A stretch of 14,395 nt of DNA from Candidatus Latescibacterota bacterium (GCA_022825185.1 JAJDYK010000241.1:1-14395); one strand, 5' to 3'. Counted from the first letter of the stretch, positions 1 to 8,745 are shown. A program made the numbers and translations. Notes: generated by a model not told the origin, from the letters alone.

Positions 1-1092
1 GACGCTGGCGCGCAGTTGGTCGGTTTTGATCCATTCGTTGGCGGTGTGGGCTTGCGCGATGTCGCCTGGGCCGAGGACGATCATTTGTTTCATCTTCTTG
101 AAAAAAGCCATGCCGTCGGTGCCGTAGGCCACTGTAGTGGGTTTGCGACGGCCCGTTAGCTTGAGCGCCGTGCGGACCAGTGGAGCGTCCACCGCAGTGT
201 AGAGCGGCTCGCCGCGATGTTTGAGTTCGAAGTTGAGGCCGTGTTTTTGCGCGCTTTTGCGGGTTCGGTCGATGATATCATCGACGTCGATGCCGGGCAT
301 GGGGCGGTAGTTGAGGGTGCAGATGCTCTGGGCGGGGGAGATGTTGGTGGCGCGGTTGTGGTCGTTGATGCCGATGCACCACTCGGAATGCGGCGGCGCG
401 AATTCCTCATTGCGATAGCGGCGCGCACTGAGCACTCGCTCGTTGAATCGCTTCATTTCTGCGAGAAAAGGAATCATCTTGAGGTTGGCGTTGGTGCCTT
501 TCAAGGTGCTGGTGTGCGCGGGGCGTCCTTTGGCCGTGACTTGCATGGCGAGCGAGCCTTTGTGGGCGTGGACGACGCGGAGGCTGGTGGGCTCGCAGAT
601 AATGCCGCAACCGGTACTGGCCTCGGCAAAGAGCTTGGAATGAGCCGTGACCTTTTGTGCGCCGACGCAGAGGACCTCCTCGTCGGCCGTGACGACGATG
701 TAGATCGGGGCTTTGAGATCGGAGGCCTTGAAGCGGGCGGCCGCGCAAATCGAAGCGGCAAGGGGCCCCTTCATGTCGCAGGAGCCGCGGCCGTAGAGCT
801 TGCCGTTGGCCTCGTATGAGTCGTAGGGATCGCGGTGCCAACCGTCGGCGGGATTTGCGGGAACGACGTCGTCGTGGCTCATCAAGGCCAGCCCTCCCTC
901 CCCGGTGCCCAACTTGCCGACGATGGAGAGTTTGGCCACGCCCGCCTCATCTGTGTAGGGTACCTCTTCTATTTGGAACCCAAGCTGGTCTAAGACTCCG
1001 GCTACGTGTTGGGTAACTTCGACGTTGCTGGTTTGGCTTTCCGAGGGATAGGCGACTAATGCCTTGGTCAGTTTGACGACATCGAGTTTCAT
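1..1092 (-). CDS. argE: M20-family deacetylase, probable acetylornithine deacetylase (3' end cut by window)
   Basis: The minus-strand frame is open from an ATG at 1092 to the window edge (364 residues visible, probably missing 10-25 from the C-terminus, since ArgE is about 380). It shows the M20 metallopeptidase signature in order: metal-binding His73 in SHDDVVP with the conserved Asp75, bridging Asp106 in GRGSCDMKG, catalytic and metal Glu138-Glu139 in TADEEV, metal Glu167 in CEPTS, lid-domain His193 in GRPAHTS, and C-terminal metal His349 in GPGDIAQAH. The EPTSLxxVxAHKG and GPGxIxQAH strings are those of ArgE, which hydrolyses N-acetylornithine to ornithine and acetate in arginine synthesis. 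The enzyme would be cytoplasmic and dimeric. DapE or a broader ArgE/DapE-type deacylase remains possible because no arginine genes are adjacent. No clear Shine-Dalgarno sequence precedes the ATG, but the start gives the usual M20 N-terminal length. A candidate promoter lies just upstream. Confidence 0.88.
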   Translation of the reverse strand, partial: MKLDVVKLTKALVAYPSESQTSNVEVTQHVAGVLDQLGFQIEEVPYTDEAGVAKLSIVGKLGTGEGGLALMSHDDVVPANPADGWHRDPYDSYEANGKLYGRGSCDMKGPLAASICAAARFKASDLKAPIYIVVTADEEVLCVGAQKVTAHSKLFAEASTGCGIICEPTSLRVVHAHKGSLAMQVTAKGRPAHTSTLKGTNANLKMIPFLAEMKRFNERVLSARRYRNEEFAPPHSEWCIGINDHNRATNISPAQSICTLNYRPMPGIDVDDIIDRTRKSAQKHGLNFELKHRGEPLYTAVDAPLVRTALKLTGRRKPTTVAYGTDGMAFFKKMKQMIVLGPGDIAQAHTANEWIKTDQLRASV

Positions 1093-1127
1093 TGCAGATT
1101 CGCTTTCGCAGAGAAGGTGATTGGCAC

Positions 1128-1156
1128 AAAGTACAAACTTAGTAGAGGGCTATCAA
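1128..1156 (-). promoter_or_regulatory. Candidate sigma70-type promoter for argE
   Basis: Read on the minus strand: TTGATA (1156-1151), a 17-nt spacer, then TACTTT (1133-1128), about 30 nt upstream of the argE start codon. The -35 is good and the -10 keeps only the key T-A...T positions. The layout resembles the promoter proposed at 1745-1773. Inferred from sequence only. Confidence 0.4.
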
Positions 1157-1161
1157 GGCCG

Positions 1162-1190
1162 TTGACAGCCCAGCCAAAAGGCGGTATGAA
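1162..1190 (+). promoter_or_regulatory. Candidate rightward promoter with no obvious gene downstream
   Basis: A perfect TTGACA (1162-1167), a 17-nt spacer and TATGAA (1185-1190, followed by T) lie on the plus strand. It points rightward into the hairpin at 1214-1244 and then into the antisense strand of the DUF5069-type gene. It sits 5 nt from, and back to back with, the argE promoter candidate. No plus-strand gene begins before 1786. It may make an antisense or small RNA, or be a chance match. Confidence 0.35.
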
Positions 1191-1203
1191 TAGGCGAGCG
1201 GCA

Positions 1204-1244
1204 AACAACAAAGCGGCCCGCCTCCAGAGCGAGGAAGCGGGCCG
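1204..1244 (-). terminator. Rho-independent terminator of the DUF5069-type gene
   Basis: An 8-bp GC-rich stem, CGGCCCGC (1214-1221) against GCGGGCCG (1237-1244), encloses a further CCTC/GAGG pairing. On the minus strand it is followed by a T-rich run (CTTTGTTGTTTG, down to about 1202). It lies 24 nt past the stop codon of the minus-strand gene ending at 1268, so it separates that gene from argE. The plus-strand side has no T tract. Confidence 0.75.
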
Positions 1245-1267
1245 ATAGACGAGTGGGACACGTCCTG

Positions 1268-1702
1268 TTAGCTCAGGGCGTTGTGCAGTTCAGTCCAGTC
1301 GTCGAGGTTGTTGAGATTGACGGCGTCGAGAATGCTGCCGTCGTCGCCGAGGCCAGCGGCACCGAGGATGTCGGTGCGGGTCTCGTCGTCGTGGTTGTAG
1401 CCGCGGATGGCGGCGTTGGAAGCGTCGATTTCGCTCTGCGGGACGGAGCCGCCGCGCTGGGCCTTGACCCAGTTTTCAAATTCGATGTAGCTGGCCTTGC
1501 TGTCCTTGACGTAGGCTACGGCCGCGTCGCGGTCAATGCCGAGGCCGTCGAGAACCATTTGGTCGAAGCCTGCGCCGCATTCCGGGTAATCCGCGGGCAA
1601 TTCGCCAGCCGCGCTCAGGCGCAGCTTGGACCATAGACGGGGCAAGTGAATCGCGCCGAGCGGTCCGGCGATATCCGAGCTGATGTTAGGTATGGTGGCC
1701 AT
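1268..1702 (-). CDS. DUF5069-type small protein
   Basis: A 144-residue, probably cytoplasmic protein. Residues 15-80 carry the pattern I associate with DUF5069: LGAIHLPRLWSKLRL near the N-terminus, then an acidic/Gly segment, FDQMVLDGLGID (46-57), and an amphipathic helix ending FENWVKAQ (75-82). The family's function is unknown; members are common in Planctomycetes, Verrucomicrobia and similar phyla. The C-terminal third (100-144) is acidic and rich in Asn and Asp (GYNHDDETRTD, LNNLDDW) and looks like an add-on. The start is well supported: AGGAGG lies 6 nt before the ATG on the minus strand. The gene has its own TTGACA promoter (1745-1773) and terminator (1204-1244), so it is a monocistronic unit divergent from the operon at 1786. 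Confidence 0.82.
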   Translation of the reverse strand: MATIPNISSDIAGPLGAIHLPRLWSKLRLSAAGELPADYPECGAGFDQMVLDGLGIDRDAAVAYVKDSKASYIEFENWVKAQRGGSVPQSEIDASNAAIRGYNHDDETRTDILGAAGLGDDGSILDAVNLNNLDDWTELHNALS

Positions 1703-1744
1703 GAGGTTCCTCCTGTAGGGAATGGGTTGAAAAAACGGCCTACA

Positions 1745-1773
1745 ACAGTACGGTTGCTGAAGCCGGTTGTCAA
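1745..1773 (-). promoter_or_regulatory. Candidate sigma70-type promoter for the DUF5069-type gene
   Basis: On the minus strand: a perfect TTGACA (1773-1768), an exact 17-nt spacer, and TACTGT (1750-1745). Transcription would start near 1738, leaving a leader of about 36 nt with an AGGAGG ribosome site before the ATG at 1702. It occupies nearly all of the 83-nt divergent gap, so it may overlap the control region of the rightward operon. Confidence 0.55.
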
Positions 1774-1785
1774 ACAGATATAGAA

Positions 1786-2889
1786 ATGGACAAAATACGC
1801 GTTGGCGTCATTGGGGCCGCCGGTCGGGGAAGCGGCTTCATCCCCACCTTGTTGGCTCATCCGGTCATGGAGCTTACCGCGCTGTGCGACATTCGCCGGG
1901 AAGAGGTTGAGCGCCACGTGGCTGAATTGGGTGTTGAACAAGTCTTTACGGACGCCGGTGAAATGCTCGACTCTGGGGGGGTGGACGCGATCGTCGTGGG
2001 TTCACCCATGCCGTGGCATGCGCCCCAAGCCATTGCAGCCTTGGAGCGCGACATTCACGTACTCAGCGAGGTGACGGCTGGAGTGTCGGTCGAGGAGTGC
2101 CGCGATTTGACGCGGGCAGCGCGGCGTAGTCGAGCCGTCTATATGATGGCCGAGAATTACGTGTACACCAAGCCCAATACACTGGTAAAAGCGTTGGTCG
2201 AGCGCGGCTTTTTCGGCGAGCTGTACTACGCCGAGGGGGCCTATATCCACGAGCTGAAACAGCTTAACGAAACTACGCCTTGGCGGCGGCGCTGGCAGAC
2301 GGGCGTCAATGGCTGCACCTATGGCACGCACAGCTTGGGGCCGGTGCTGACGTGGTTTGCTGGGCAGCGGGTGGTGGCCGTCTGCGCCGTGGGTACCGGG
2401 AATCACTACCGCGATCCGCGCGGCGATTTGTACGAAATGGAGGACTCGGTGACTATGATGTGTCGGCTCTCGGGTGGCGGGCTGGCGCATATCCGCGTCG
2501 ATATGCTCTCGGATCGGCCGCACCACATGGTGCATTATGCGCTACAGGGAACTGATGGCGCGTACGAGTCGGCTGACGGTTTTGAGGCCGTAGCTAAAAT
2601 CTGGCTGCGCAATCGCAGTGAGCAGCCGCGCTGGGAGCCGTTGGAGGCGCTGGAGGAATTTTTGCCTGACCATTGGCGGCACCCGCCCGCAGAAGCCCTC
2701 GCCGCTGGCCACGGTGGTGGCGACTATTGGGAGGTTCAGGACTTTGTCGCGGCCATTCGCGGGGAAAAGGAACCGGCCATTGGCATTGACTTGGCGATGG
2801 ACATGACCCTGCCCGGCCTCGTCAGCCAACAGTCGATCGCTCAGGGGTCGGCTTGGGTGGCCGTGCCCGATTCGCGCAACTGGACTTAA
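1786..2889 (+). CDS. Gfo/Idh/MocA-family oxidoreductase, GH109-like
   Basis: A 367-residue cytoplasmic protein of typical family length. The N-terminal Rossmann domain (1-120) has the NAD(P)-binding loop GAAGRG (10-15). The usual EKP motif reads EVT (95-97), so the catalytic Lys of sugar dehydrogenases is absent. The C-terminal alpha/beta domain has AENYVYTKPN (122-131), YIHEL (153-157), WRRRW (166-170), YGTHSLGPV (179-187) with His182, and HGGGDYWEVQDF (309-320). The EVx, YIHEL and THxLGPV strings match the GH109 branch, which cleaves glycosides such as alpha-N-acetylgalactosaminides by NAD-dependent oxidation, elimination and hydration. The substrate is not determinable here. The start is fixed by the Rossmann fold, yet no Shine-Dalgarno sequence is visible and the upstream AGATATAGAA could be a -10-like element, so leaderless or weak initiation is possible. 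It is the first gene of the operon, 10 nt before the next. Confidence 0.88.
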   Translation: MDKIRVGVIGAAGRGSGFIPTLLAHPVMELTALCDIRREEVERHVAELGVEQVFTDAGEMLDSGGVDAIVVGSPMPWHAPQAIAALERDIHVLSEVTAGVSVEECRDLTRAARRSRAVYMMAENYVYTKPNTLVKALVERGFFGELYYAEGAYIHELKQLNETTPWRRRWQTGVNGCTYGTHSLGPVLTWFAGQRVVAVCAVGTGNHYRDPRGDLYEMEDSVTMMCRLSGGGLAHIRVDMLSDRPHHMVHYALQGTDGAYESADGFEAVAKIWLRNRSEQPRWEPLEALEEFLPDHWRHPPAEALAAGHGGGDYWEVQDFVAAIRGEKEPAIGIDLAMDMTLPGLVSQQSIAQGSAWVAVPDSRNWT

Positions 2890-2899
2890 AGGAGAGACT

Positions 2900-4483
2900 A
2901 TGTCCAAACCCAGGATCATGTTTTACCACGATGGCCGGCACCCGCTGATCTACATGTACGAGCCGCCGATGCAGAAAGAGGAATACGAGCAGGGAGTGGA
3001 CGAACTGTTGGGTACGCCAGTCGAGGCCATCATGTTCTGCCTCGGCGATGGCCGCACGGTGCTGCACGACACCGAGGTCGGGGAGTTGTGGGGCCACAAC
3101 ATGAAGCGGTGGCCGCATCTGATTTTTCGCCGCGCCCACCAGAATGCCCGCGACTTAATTCGCAAGGGGCACGACCCCCTGCGCCTGATTTGCGACCGCG
3201 CTCATCAGTACGGCAAGCAGGTGTATCCGACGCTATTGGTACAGCAGGGGCGGGGGCCGCGCGAAGAGGACGTGCGCTGCTCGGACTTCCGCTTTGACAA
3301 CGCCCATCTCGAAATCGGCGCGCAAGGCGGTGTGCCCGCCGATTTTCCCGGCTACACCTGTCTCGACTTTAAGCACAAAGCAGTCCGCGACGAGCGCTTT
3401 GCCTTGATTGCCGAGACGCTAAAGAAATATCCGGTCGATGGCTTTGAGTTGCAGATGAACTATCAGCCCTACTACTTCCATCCAGACGAGGTTGACGCTG
3501 GGCGCGAGATTATGACCGAGTGGGTGCGCAAGGTGTATCGCGCGGTCAAGCGGAGCGGCAAGCAACGCGAGTTGGCCATCCGCATCCCCTATAGTATCGA
3601 GGGGTGCTATGCCGTCGGCATGGACGTCGAAGCGTGGCTGCGCGAAGGGCTAGTCGATGTGCTGATCGGCCAGGCGTTTTCCGGCCCGGAACTGCTGGAT
3701 TCGACGATTGATTTCCGGCCTTTGGTTGCGGCGGCCGAGGGCACGGGCTGTCGGGTGCACGCGGCCTTGCAAAGCCACGTGGACTCGGATCGCTTGGGAG
3801 AAGCGACCATTGAGATGGTGCGCGGGGCCGCCTGCAACTACTGGGCGCAGGGCGTCGATGGCCTGTACTTGGCGCACTGGTTTGGGAATTGGCCGTACCA
3901 AGCCTCCTTCTACGAGAAACTGCGGGAACTGCCCTATTCAGAGGTCATGGCCGCGCGCGACAAAATTTACTACGTTCCGACCATGACCGGGCGCTACCCC
4001 AATCCCACCACCGAGCCGGGGACGACCATGCAGCTACCGGCCTATTTGCAAAAGGGCCACAAGGCTTCCATTACCTTGTCGGTCAGCGACGATCTGCGGC
4101 GTTGGGCCAAGGTTGGCCGGGTACACGAAGTGTTGCTGCGGGTGCGGGTGATGAGTCACACCGAGCGCGACCGACTGAAGTTCTATCTCAATGGCCGGGA
4201 GTTGCCCGCCAGTCTGTTGCGCAAAATCAACGAAATGTACCGGATGACGGCTCCGCGCTATCGCACGGGGTCGGGGTATTGGTACGCGTTTAGGCTGGAT
4301 GCCAAACACTGGCCGAAAAAGGGGAACAACACGCTCGCAGTCGAATTGGTGCGGCGAGACGCCCAAGCACTGCCGGATATTTTTGTGCGCGACGTGGAAT
4401 TGGATATCAAATACCTGATGGGGCGGAATTATCATCGCGGCCAAGACATAGATTTAGGGCCGAGCGAATCGTCGGGAATATGA
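2900..4483 (+). CDS. Glycoside-hydrolase-like TIM-barrel protein with C-terminal beta domain
   Basis: A 527-residue protein without signal peptide or membrane segment. Residues 1-350 look like a (beta/alpha)8 barrel of the putative glycosyl-hydrolase-like type: VEAIMFCLGDG (41-51), YGKQVYPTLLVQQ (104-116), an acidic strand end VDGFELQMNY (179-188), LAIRIPYSIEG (225-235), VDVLIGQAF (252-260) and QGVDGLYLAHWFGNWP (317-332). Candidate acids are Glu183 and Glu234; I cannot assign the catalytic pair. Residues 385-507 look like a beta-sandwich (VLLRVRVMS, LKFYLNGRELP, NNTLAVELV), perhaps carbohydrate-binding. AAGGAGAG immediately upstream supports the ATG. It follows the GH109-like gene by 10 nt, so the two probably act on the same sugar substrate (inference). 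A close functional name is not possible from sequence alone. Confidence 0.8.
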   Translation: MSKPRIMFYHDGRHPLIYMYEPPMQKEEYEQGVDELLGTPVEAIMFCLGDGRTVLHDTEVGELWGHNMKRWPHLIFRRAHQNARDLIRKGHDPLRLICDRAHQYGKQVYPTLLVQQGRGPREEDVRCSDFRFDNAHLEIGAQGGVPADFPGYTCLDFKHKAVRDERFALIAETLKKYPVDGFELQMNYQPYYFHPDEVDAGREIMTEWVRKVYRAVKRSGKQRELAIRIPYSIEGCYAVGMDVEAWLREGLVDVLIGQAFSGPELLDSTIDFRPLVAAAEGTGCRVHAALQSHVDSDRLGEATIEMVRGAACNYWAQGVDGLYLAHWFGNWPYQASFYEKLRELPYSEVMAARDKIYYVPTMTGRYPNPTTEPGTTMQLPAYLQKGHKASITLSVSDDLRRWAKVGRVHEVLLRVRVMSHTERDRLKFYLNGRELPASLLRKINEMYRMTAPRYRTGSGYWYAFRLDAKHWPKKGNNTLAVELVRRDAQALPDIFVRDVELDIKYLMGRNYHRGQDIDLGPSESSGI

Positions 4484-4501
4484 GTTGATGGACAAAAGAG
4501 G

Positions 4502-6937
4502 ATGATATTGAACAGGCGCTATAGGATTCTGCTAGCGGCGTGTGTTGCTGGCTGGTGCAGTGCGGGGCCGATGGAGGCCGGCTACATCCCGGATGTGCCC
4601 TATTTTCACCAGCACAGCAATCGCATCAATCCTTCCGGCTCCTGTCAAAATACCAGCGTCGCGATTGTGCTCAAATACTACGGGGCCGACGACATTACTC
4701 CCGACATGATCTCCGCCAAATGGGGCACGTACGTCGCCCAGAGCACTGGTGGTCTCGAAAAGGTCTTTAACGAAGAAGCTGCGTTGCGCGGTTTGAGCGT
4801 CCGCGACCAAGCGACCGAAACCGGGCTATTGCGGGAATTGCACGCGCTGCTGGACGCTGGCCGGCCAGTAATCGTCCACGGCGGCTTTTCCACGGTCGGG
4901 CACCTAATGGTGCTGGTCGGGTATGACGAGCGTTTTTACTACGCGATGGATCCGGCGAGCCAGTGGACCGAGCGGCTCAACGGGGGGTTTACCAATACCG
5001 ACGATCCGCACATAGGCCGCTACACGCGCTATGGCCGCGACGCAGTAGAAAACGCCATCGTCTCCCGGGGCTTCATCCGCATGCACCAGATTTATTTTGC
5101 TTCAGGGCCGTTGGCCGCCGAGTGGGAGGGGAGTTTCTCCGATTCGGTCGCCGTGGGTGCGGCGGTGGAGTTTGCCGGTGGCATCCGCGTCCGCGATGTG
5201 CCGACTGATGGCGCGGGCCTGAGTGTATCTGCGGACCTGAGCGCGTTGGGCGGTCCGTCGGACCAAGCGCTGACCGAAGCCACGCCGGGGTTTTATCCTT
5301 TGGTGGAGACCCTAGCCGCCAGTGGGAGCGCGGGACGCAAGACCGTCGTCTTCCACATTCGCCAGGGCGAGGCCGCTATCGAGGTCAAGCGGACCGTGGT
5401 GCTGATGCCAGCCGAGAACCAAGTAGTCTTCGACGAAGGATTGGGTGCTGGCTGGCACGTGGGCTTTACTACTGGTGCGGAGCTAGCAGTGTCAGAGGGG
5501 GCACCGCTAACTGTGGAGACGCGTGGCTTCACTTTGGAATTGCTGCCCTCCACGCCCGTAGAACCAATCGGCTATCGCGCCCTGCGTTTTGCCTTCCACC
5601 CCGGCGACGCGACGGTCGGTTCGAGGGGGGCGTTCTCCGTGCAGCTCAACGAGGATCCGCGCAAGGTTGAACCGCTAATCGACGGTTTTTTCCGCGGCAT
5701 TGACATGGAGCGGGCCGAGTGGCAGACAGTGGAAGTGCCGCTGTGGGCTTTTGCGCCGCTGGAAGAGCCGATCGAGTCCATTCGCTTCTTCGGCAATCTG
5801 CGCGGCACGTTCAATCTCGACGACATAGCGCTGGTTAGCGCCGTGTTCCCGCCTCCGCGCCTAGTGGCCGATTGGCAGAGTGCGTTGCCGGATTCCGCGC
5901 TAGCTGGGGACGTGTTAGTCCTGCGCGAGCATCTGCGCGTTACCAGCCCCATGCCCGACGGTTCTGTGCCCGAGGTCTTCGCCGATCTGAGTGAGTTGGG
6001 GGGCGACACTGAGGTGGCGCTAGAGCGAGTTGGCGCGGGGCTGTACCAACTAACAGGGACGCTGTCTGCCGATGTGCCCAATGGTCTAAAATCTGTGCGG
6101 ATTCACCTTCGTCAAGAGACTCCAGACGGGCCACTGGAGACGACGCTAGTGAGGGAGTTGGTGGTGCTGCCCGTCGCGGATCAGGTCATTTTTGCCGACC
6201 AGTACGGTGAGAACTGGACCCAGGGATTTACCTCCAATGTCGAGGTAAATGAGCAGGTCTTTGCTGGCACGTGGGCGCAGGCACTTGTCGCCGAGGCGTT
6301 TACCCTCGAGTACAAGCCGCTCATGCCAGTGAATCCGGTGGGGTACCGCGCCCTGCGGCTGGCCTTCCATCCCGGCGATGCCGAAGGTGGTCCGCAGCCT
6401 GCATTCAATGTGATGGTTAATAAGGATGCGCCGTCGCTGGTCGCGCTGTTTGAAGGAGATGGCTTGGATCTCGCGCGGCAAGAATGGCAGGTAATAGAGA
6501 TTCCGCTGGAGCGCCTCTTGCGGCTCAATGGGCCGATTGAATCCATTAGCCTGTTCGGCAACTTGCGCGGCACGTTTTATTTGGACGATGTGCGCTTGGT
6601 CGCCGCTAGGACTTCTATACCCACAGCAGTGCTGCAACAGCGACAAGCGGTAGTGCCAGAGGCGTTCTCCCTCGCGCAGAACTACCCCAATCCATTTAAC
6701 AGTACCACTGCGATTGGCTTTGCCCTACCGCGAGCGGGGACGATCCAGGTCGCAGTCTTTAACGCACTCGGTCAGCAGGTCGCTGTCTTAGCCGAGGGAA
6801 CCCATCCGGCTGGCTCATACACCCTGCGCTGGGATGGAGTAAACGACGGAGGGAGTGCCTTGGCCGCGGGTTTATATTTCTATCGGCTGCAAACCCCTTG
6901 GAGCGTACAAACGCGCAAACTACTTTTGTTAAAGTAA
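4502..6937 (+). CDS. Secreted C39-like cysteine peptidase with duplicated beta modules and C-terminal sorting domain
   Basis: An 811-residue exported protein. Residues 1-27 form a signal peptide (RRYR, then a hydrophobic core, ending PMEAG). Residues 28-190 are a papain-fold C39-like domain: Cys48 in GSCQNTS, His134 in [10 protein letters not shown] and Asp150 in YYAMDP are the likely catalytic triad. Then come two copies of an Ig-like plus jelly-roll-like module (about 207-446 and 457-701). Residues 719-811 are a FlgD-like C-terminal sorting domain ([40 protein letters not shown]) of the kind used by type IX secretion or related systems. The protein is therefore probably surface-displayed or released. 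The start is uncertain: the AGAGG ribosome site abuts the ATG at 4502 but sits 6 nt from an in-frame TTG at 4508, which may be the true start. Substrate unknown. Confidence 0.85.
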   Translation: MILNRRYRILLAACVAGWCSAGPMEAGYIPDVPYFHQHSNRINPSGSCQNTSVAIVLKYYGADDITPDMISAKWGTYVAQSTGGLEKVFNEEAALRGLSVRDQATETGLLRELHALLDAGRPVIVHGGFSTVGHLMVLVGYDERFYYAMDPASQWTERLNGGFTNTDDPHIGRYTRYGRDAVENAIVSRGFIRMHQIYFASGPLAAEWEGSFSDSVAVGAAVEFAGGIRVRDVPTDGAGLSVSADLSALGGPSDQALTEATPGFYPLVETLAASGSAGRKTVVFHIRQGEAAIEVKRTVVLMPAENQVVFDEGLGAGWHVGFTTGAELAVSEGAPLTVETRGFTLELLPSTPVEPIGYRALRFAFHPGDATVGSRGAFSVQLNEDPRKVEPLIDGFFRGIDMERAEWQTVEVPLWAFAPLEEPIESIRFFGNLRGTFNLDDIALVSAVFPPPRLVADWQSALPDSALAGDVLVLREHLRVTSPMPDGSVPEVFADLSELGGDTEVALERVGAGLYQLTGTLSADVPNGLKSVRIHLRQETPDGPLETTLVRELVVLPVADQVIFADQYGENWTQGFTSNVEVNEQVFAGTWAQALVAEAFTLEYKPLMPVNPVGYRALRLAFHPGDAEGGPQPAFNVMVNKDAPSLVALFEGDGLDLARQEWQVIEIPLERLLRLNGPIESISLFGNLRGTFYLDDVRLVAARTSIPTAVLQQRQAVVPEAFSLAQNYPNPFNSTTAIGFALPRAGTIQVAVFNALGQQVAVLAEGTHPAGSYTLRWDGVNDGGSALAAGLYFYRLQTPWSVQTRKLLLLK
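5120..6604 (+). repeat. Tandem duplication of an Ig-like plus jelly-roll module inside the C39-like peptidase
   Basis: Copy A spans 5120-5839 and copy B 5870-6604. Matching landmarks in order are ADLSALGG and [12 protein letters not shown] and [16 protein letters not shown] and [25 protein letters not shown] and [23 protein letters not shown] and EWQVIEIPL, and [15 protein letters not shown] and [15 protein letters not shown]. The DNA has diverged mainly at third positions, so the duplication is old and has been maintained as protein. Confidence 0.85.
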
Positions 6938-6972
6938 AACTGCTATCCCACCATCAAATCGAAAGGAACCCC

Positions 6973-8691
6973 ATGCCTAGAGGCATTCGCAACTTCGCCA
7001 TTTTTGCCATCGCCCTGCTCTCGTCTTGGATCATAGGTGCCAATGTGGCACCGACGTGGACGGTTGAGCGGATCGAGTTGGACGTGAAAACGGACGACGA
7101 CGGCAAGCTATACTACATCTATCGCGAAAAACCCGCCTATTTTGAGGCCGTGCCCATAGCGCAAGCCCAACTCGACCCAGCCAAAATTAAGGGGTCGAGG
7201 ACAACACCGCCGATCACGGAAGAATTTGTCTCCGTGGCGGAGACCGGCCGCTACTACAAATTGGTAGCCAAACGCCACTGGAGCTATTGGTCGCTGCTGC
7301 CGGCGGTGGTGGCCGTGCTGTTGTGTTGGCTGACCAAAGAACCAGTCACCTCGCTGTTGGGCGGCATCATCGCTGGTGCGCTGCTGATGGGTCGCTACGA
7401 CTTCACTGGCGATGTGCTGATCCCCTCGTTGGCGACCAAAAGCGCAGCCGGAGTTCTGCTGCTCTACTTGTGGCTATTGGGGGGGCTGATGGGAATATGG
7501 TCGCGCACGGGCGCGGCCCAGGCTTTTGCCGAGTTTATGACCGTGCGCTTTGTGCGCGGCCCCAGAAGCGCCAAGCTGGTCGCGTGGCTGCTCGGGGTCG
7601 TGTTCTTTCAGGGCGGCACCGTCAGCACGGTGCTGGTCGGCACCACGGTCAAACCGATTGCCGACAACGAGAAAATCAGCCACGAGGAGTTGGCGTACGT
7701 GGTGGATTCAACGGCCTCGCCGATTGCCTCCCAGCTTGCGTTCAACGCTTGGCCCGGCTATGTGCAGGCGTTCATCTTCGTCTCTGGCGTCAGCTTCTTG
7801 GCGACTGAAGCTGATCGTATTGCCTTCTTTTTTCAAAGCGTGCCCTTTTGTTTTTACGCCATTTTTGCCGTCTTGGGCACGTTCCTCCTCAGCATTGAAA
7901 AACCGCTCTTTTTGGGGTCGCAACTCAGGGCAGCGATGGAGCGCTCGCGCACGACTGGCCAGCTCGACGCCCCGGGTGCCGATCCGCTGAGCGCCAAGGA
8001 ACTGCAAGGGAGCAACGTACCCGAAGGCTACACGCCGCACGTCCTCGAATTCTTCTTGCCGCTGGGCACGCTCATCGCCATTGCCGTTGGCACTTTTATC
8101 GTCAGCGGATCGCCCAATGTGCAGTGGGCCTTTGGCGTTGCGCTTTTGTTGGCCGCGGGCATGGCCTTGGCCAAGGGCATGGCGCTCAGAGACCTCATCG
8201 CCGGCTTCCACGATGGCCTTAAGGGCGTGGTGCTCGGCTCGGTCATTTTGCTACTGGCGATCACCATCGGCGGCATTAGCAAGGAGACGGGTGGCAGCAT
8301 CTTTTTGGTCGAACAGCTCGGCGAGGCCATTCCGTATTTTCTCCTGCCGGTCTTGCTGCAGATTCTCACGATGTGCATAGCCTTTTCCACTGGCACGAGC
8401 TGGGGCACGTATGCAGTGGCTTTCCCATTGGCCATGCCGCTTGCTTGGGCGGTGGCTGGTGCTAACGGCCTAGCGCATCCAGAGCTTTTTATGACGCTGT
8501 GTTTTGCTGCGGTGATGGACGGCAGCGTGTACGGAGATCAGTGCTCGCCGATTTCGGATACCACCGTGCTTAGTTCCATGTGTACGGGGTGCGACCTGAT
8601 GGACCACGTCAAGACGCAGATTCCGCAGGCGACGCTGGCGGCGGGCGCGGCGGCTTTGTGCTGGACCGCCGTGGCGTTTTTTACCGCCTAA
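6973..8691 (+). CDS. NhaC-family Na+/H+ antiporter
   Basis: A 572-residue polytopic membrane protein. Family landmarks are [13 protein letters not shown] (245-257), a Gly-rich hydrophobic core, TGTSWGTY (473-480), [20 protein letters not shown] (516-535) and [10 protein letters not shown] (545-554), all typical of NhaC-type sodium:proton antiporters that exchange cytoplasmic Na+ for H+. About a dozen hydrophobic segments are visible. Between the first helix (8-25) and the second (107-120) lies an 80-residue polar, extracytoplasmic segment, making the protein longer than most NhaC proteins. I chose the ATG at 6973 because AAGGA lies 5-6 nt upstream; the frame stays open to 6898, but that stretch overlaps the preceding gene and encodes a polar tail. 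It is the last gene of the operon, 35 nt after the peptidase gene, and followed by a strong terminator. Confidence 0.9.
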   Translation: MPRGIRNFAIFAIALLSSWIIGANVAPTWTVERIELDVKTDDDGKLYYIYREKPAYFEAVPIAQAQLDPAKIKGSRTTPPITEEFVSVAETGRYYKLVAKRHWSYWSLLPAVVAVLLCWLTKEPVTSLLGGIIAGALLMGRYDFTGDVLIPSLATKSAAGVLLLYLWLLGGLMGIWSRTGAAQAFAEFMTVRFVRGPRSAKLVAWLLGVVFFQGGTVSTVLVGTTVKPIADNEKISHEELAYVVDSTASPIASQLAFNAWPGYVQAFIFVSGVSFLATEADRIAFFFQSVPFCFYAIFAVLGTFLLSIEKPLFLGSQLRAAMERSRTTGQLDAPGADPLSAKELQGSNVPEGYTPHVLEFFLPLGTLIAIAVGTFIVSGSPNVQWAFGVALLLAAGMALAKGMALRDLIAGFHDGLKGVVLGSVILLLAITIGGISKETGGSIFLVEQLGEAIPYFLLPVLLQILTMCIAFSTGTSWGTYAVAFPLAMPLAWAVAGANGLAHPELFMTLCFAAVMDGSVYGDQCSPISDTTVLSSMCTGCDLMDHVKTQIPQATLAAGAAALCWTAVAFFTA

Positions 8692-8745
8692 GAAGAGGGC
8701 TTACTCCATGATTCTGGGCGTCTCTGCCCGTCGCAGGGAACACGT

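Noticed and set aside
217..819. A 200-codon plus-strand open frame, rich in Gly, Val, Ala and Asp
   Set aside because: It lies antisense to the well-supported argE frame, has no family pattern, and is the expected by-product of GC-rich third positions.
1253..1636. A 127-codon plus-strand frame opposite the DUF5069-type gene, downstream of the orphan promoter
   Set aside because: Low-complexity Val/Ala/Asp protein mirroring the acidic coding strand; no ribosome site. The promoter finding is kept but not this gene.
1727..1784. Rightward promoter for the Gfo/Idh/MocA gene (TTGAAA near 1727 or TTGCTG near 1754)
   Set aside because: The -10 partners are poor or fall against the start codon, so no convincing plus-strand promoter could be assigned in this gap.
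4511..4543. Lipobox-like LAAC at residues 11-14 of the C39-like peptidase
   Set aside because: The hydrophobic core before the Cys is too short for a lipoprotein signal; an ordinary signal peptide ending near Gly27 fits better.
6898..6972. N-terminal extension of the antiporter frame to an ATG at 6898
   Set aside because: It overlaps the end of the peptidase gene, encodes a polar 25-residue tail, and lacks the ribosome site seen before 6973.
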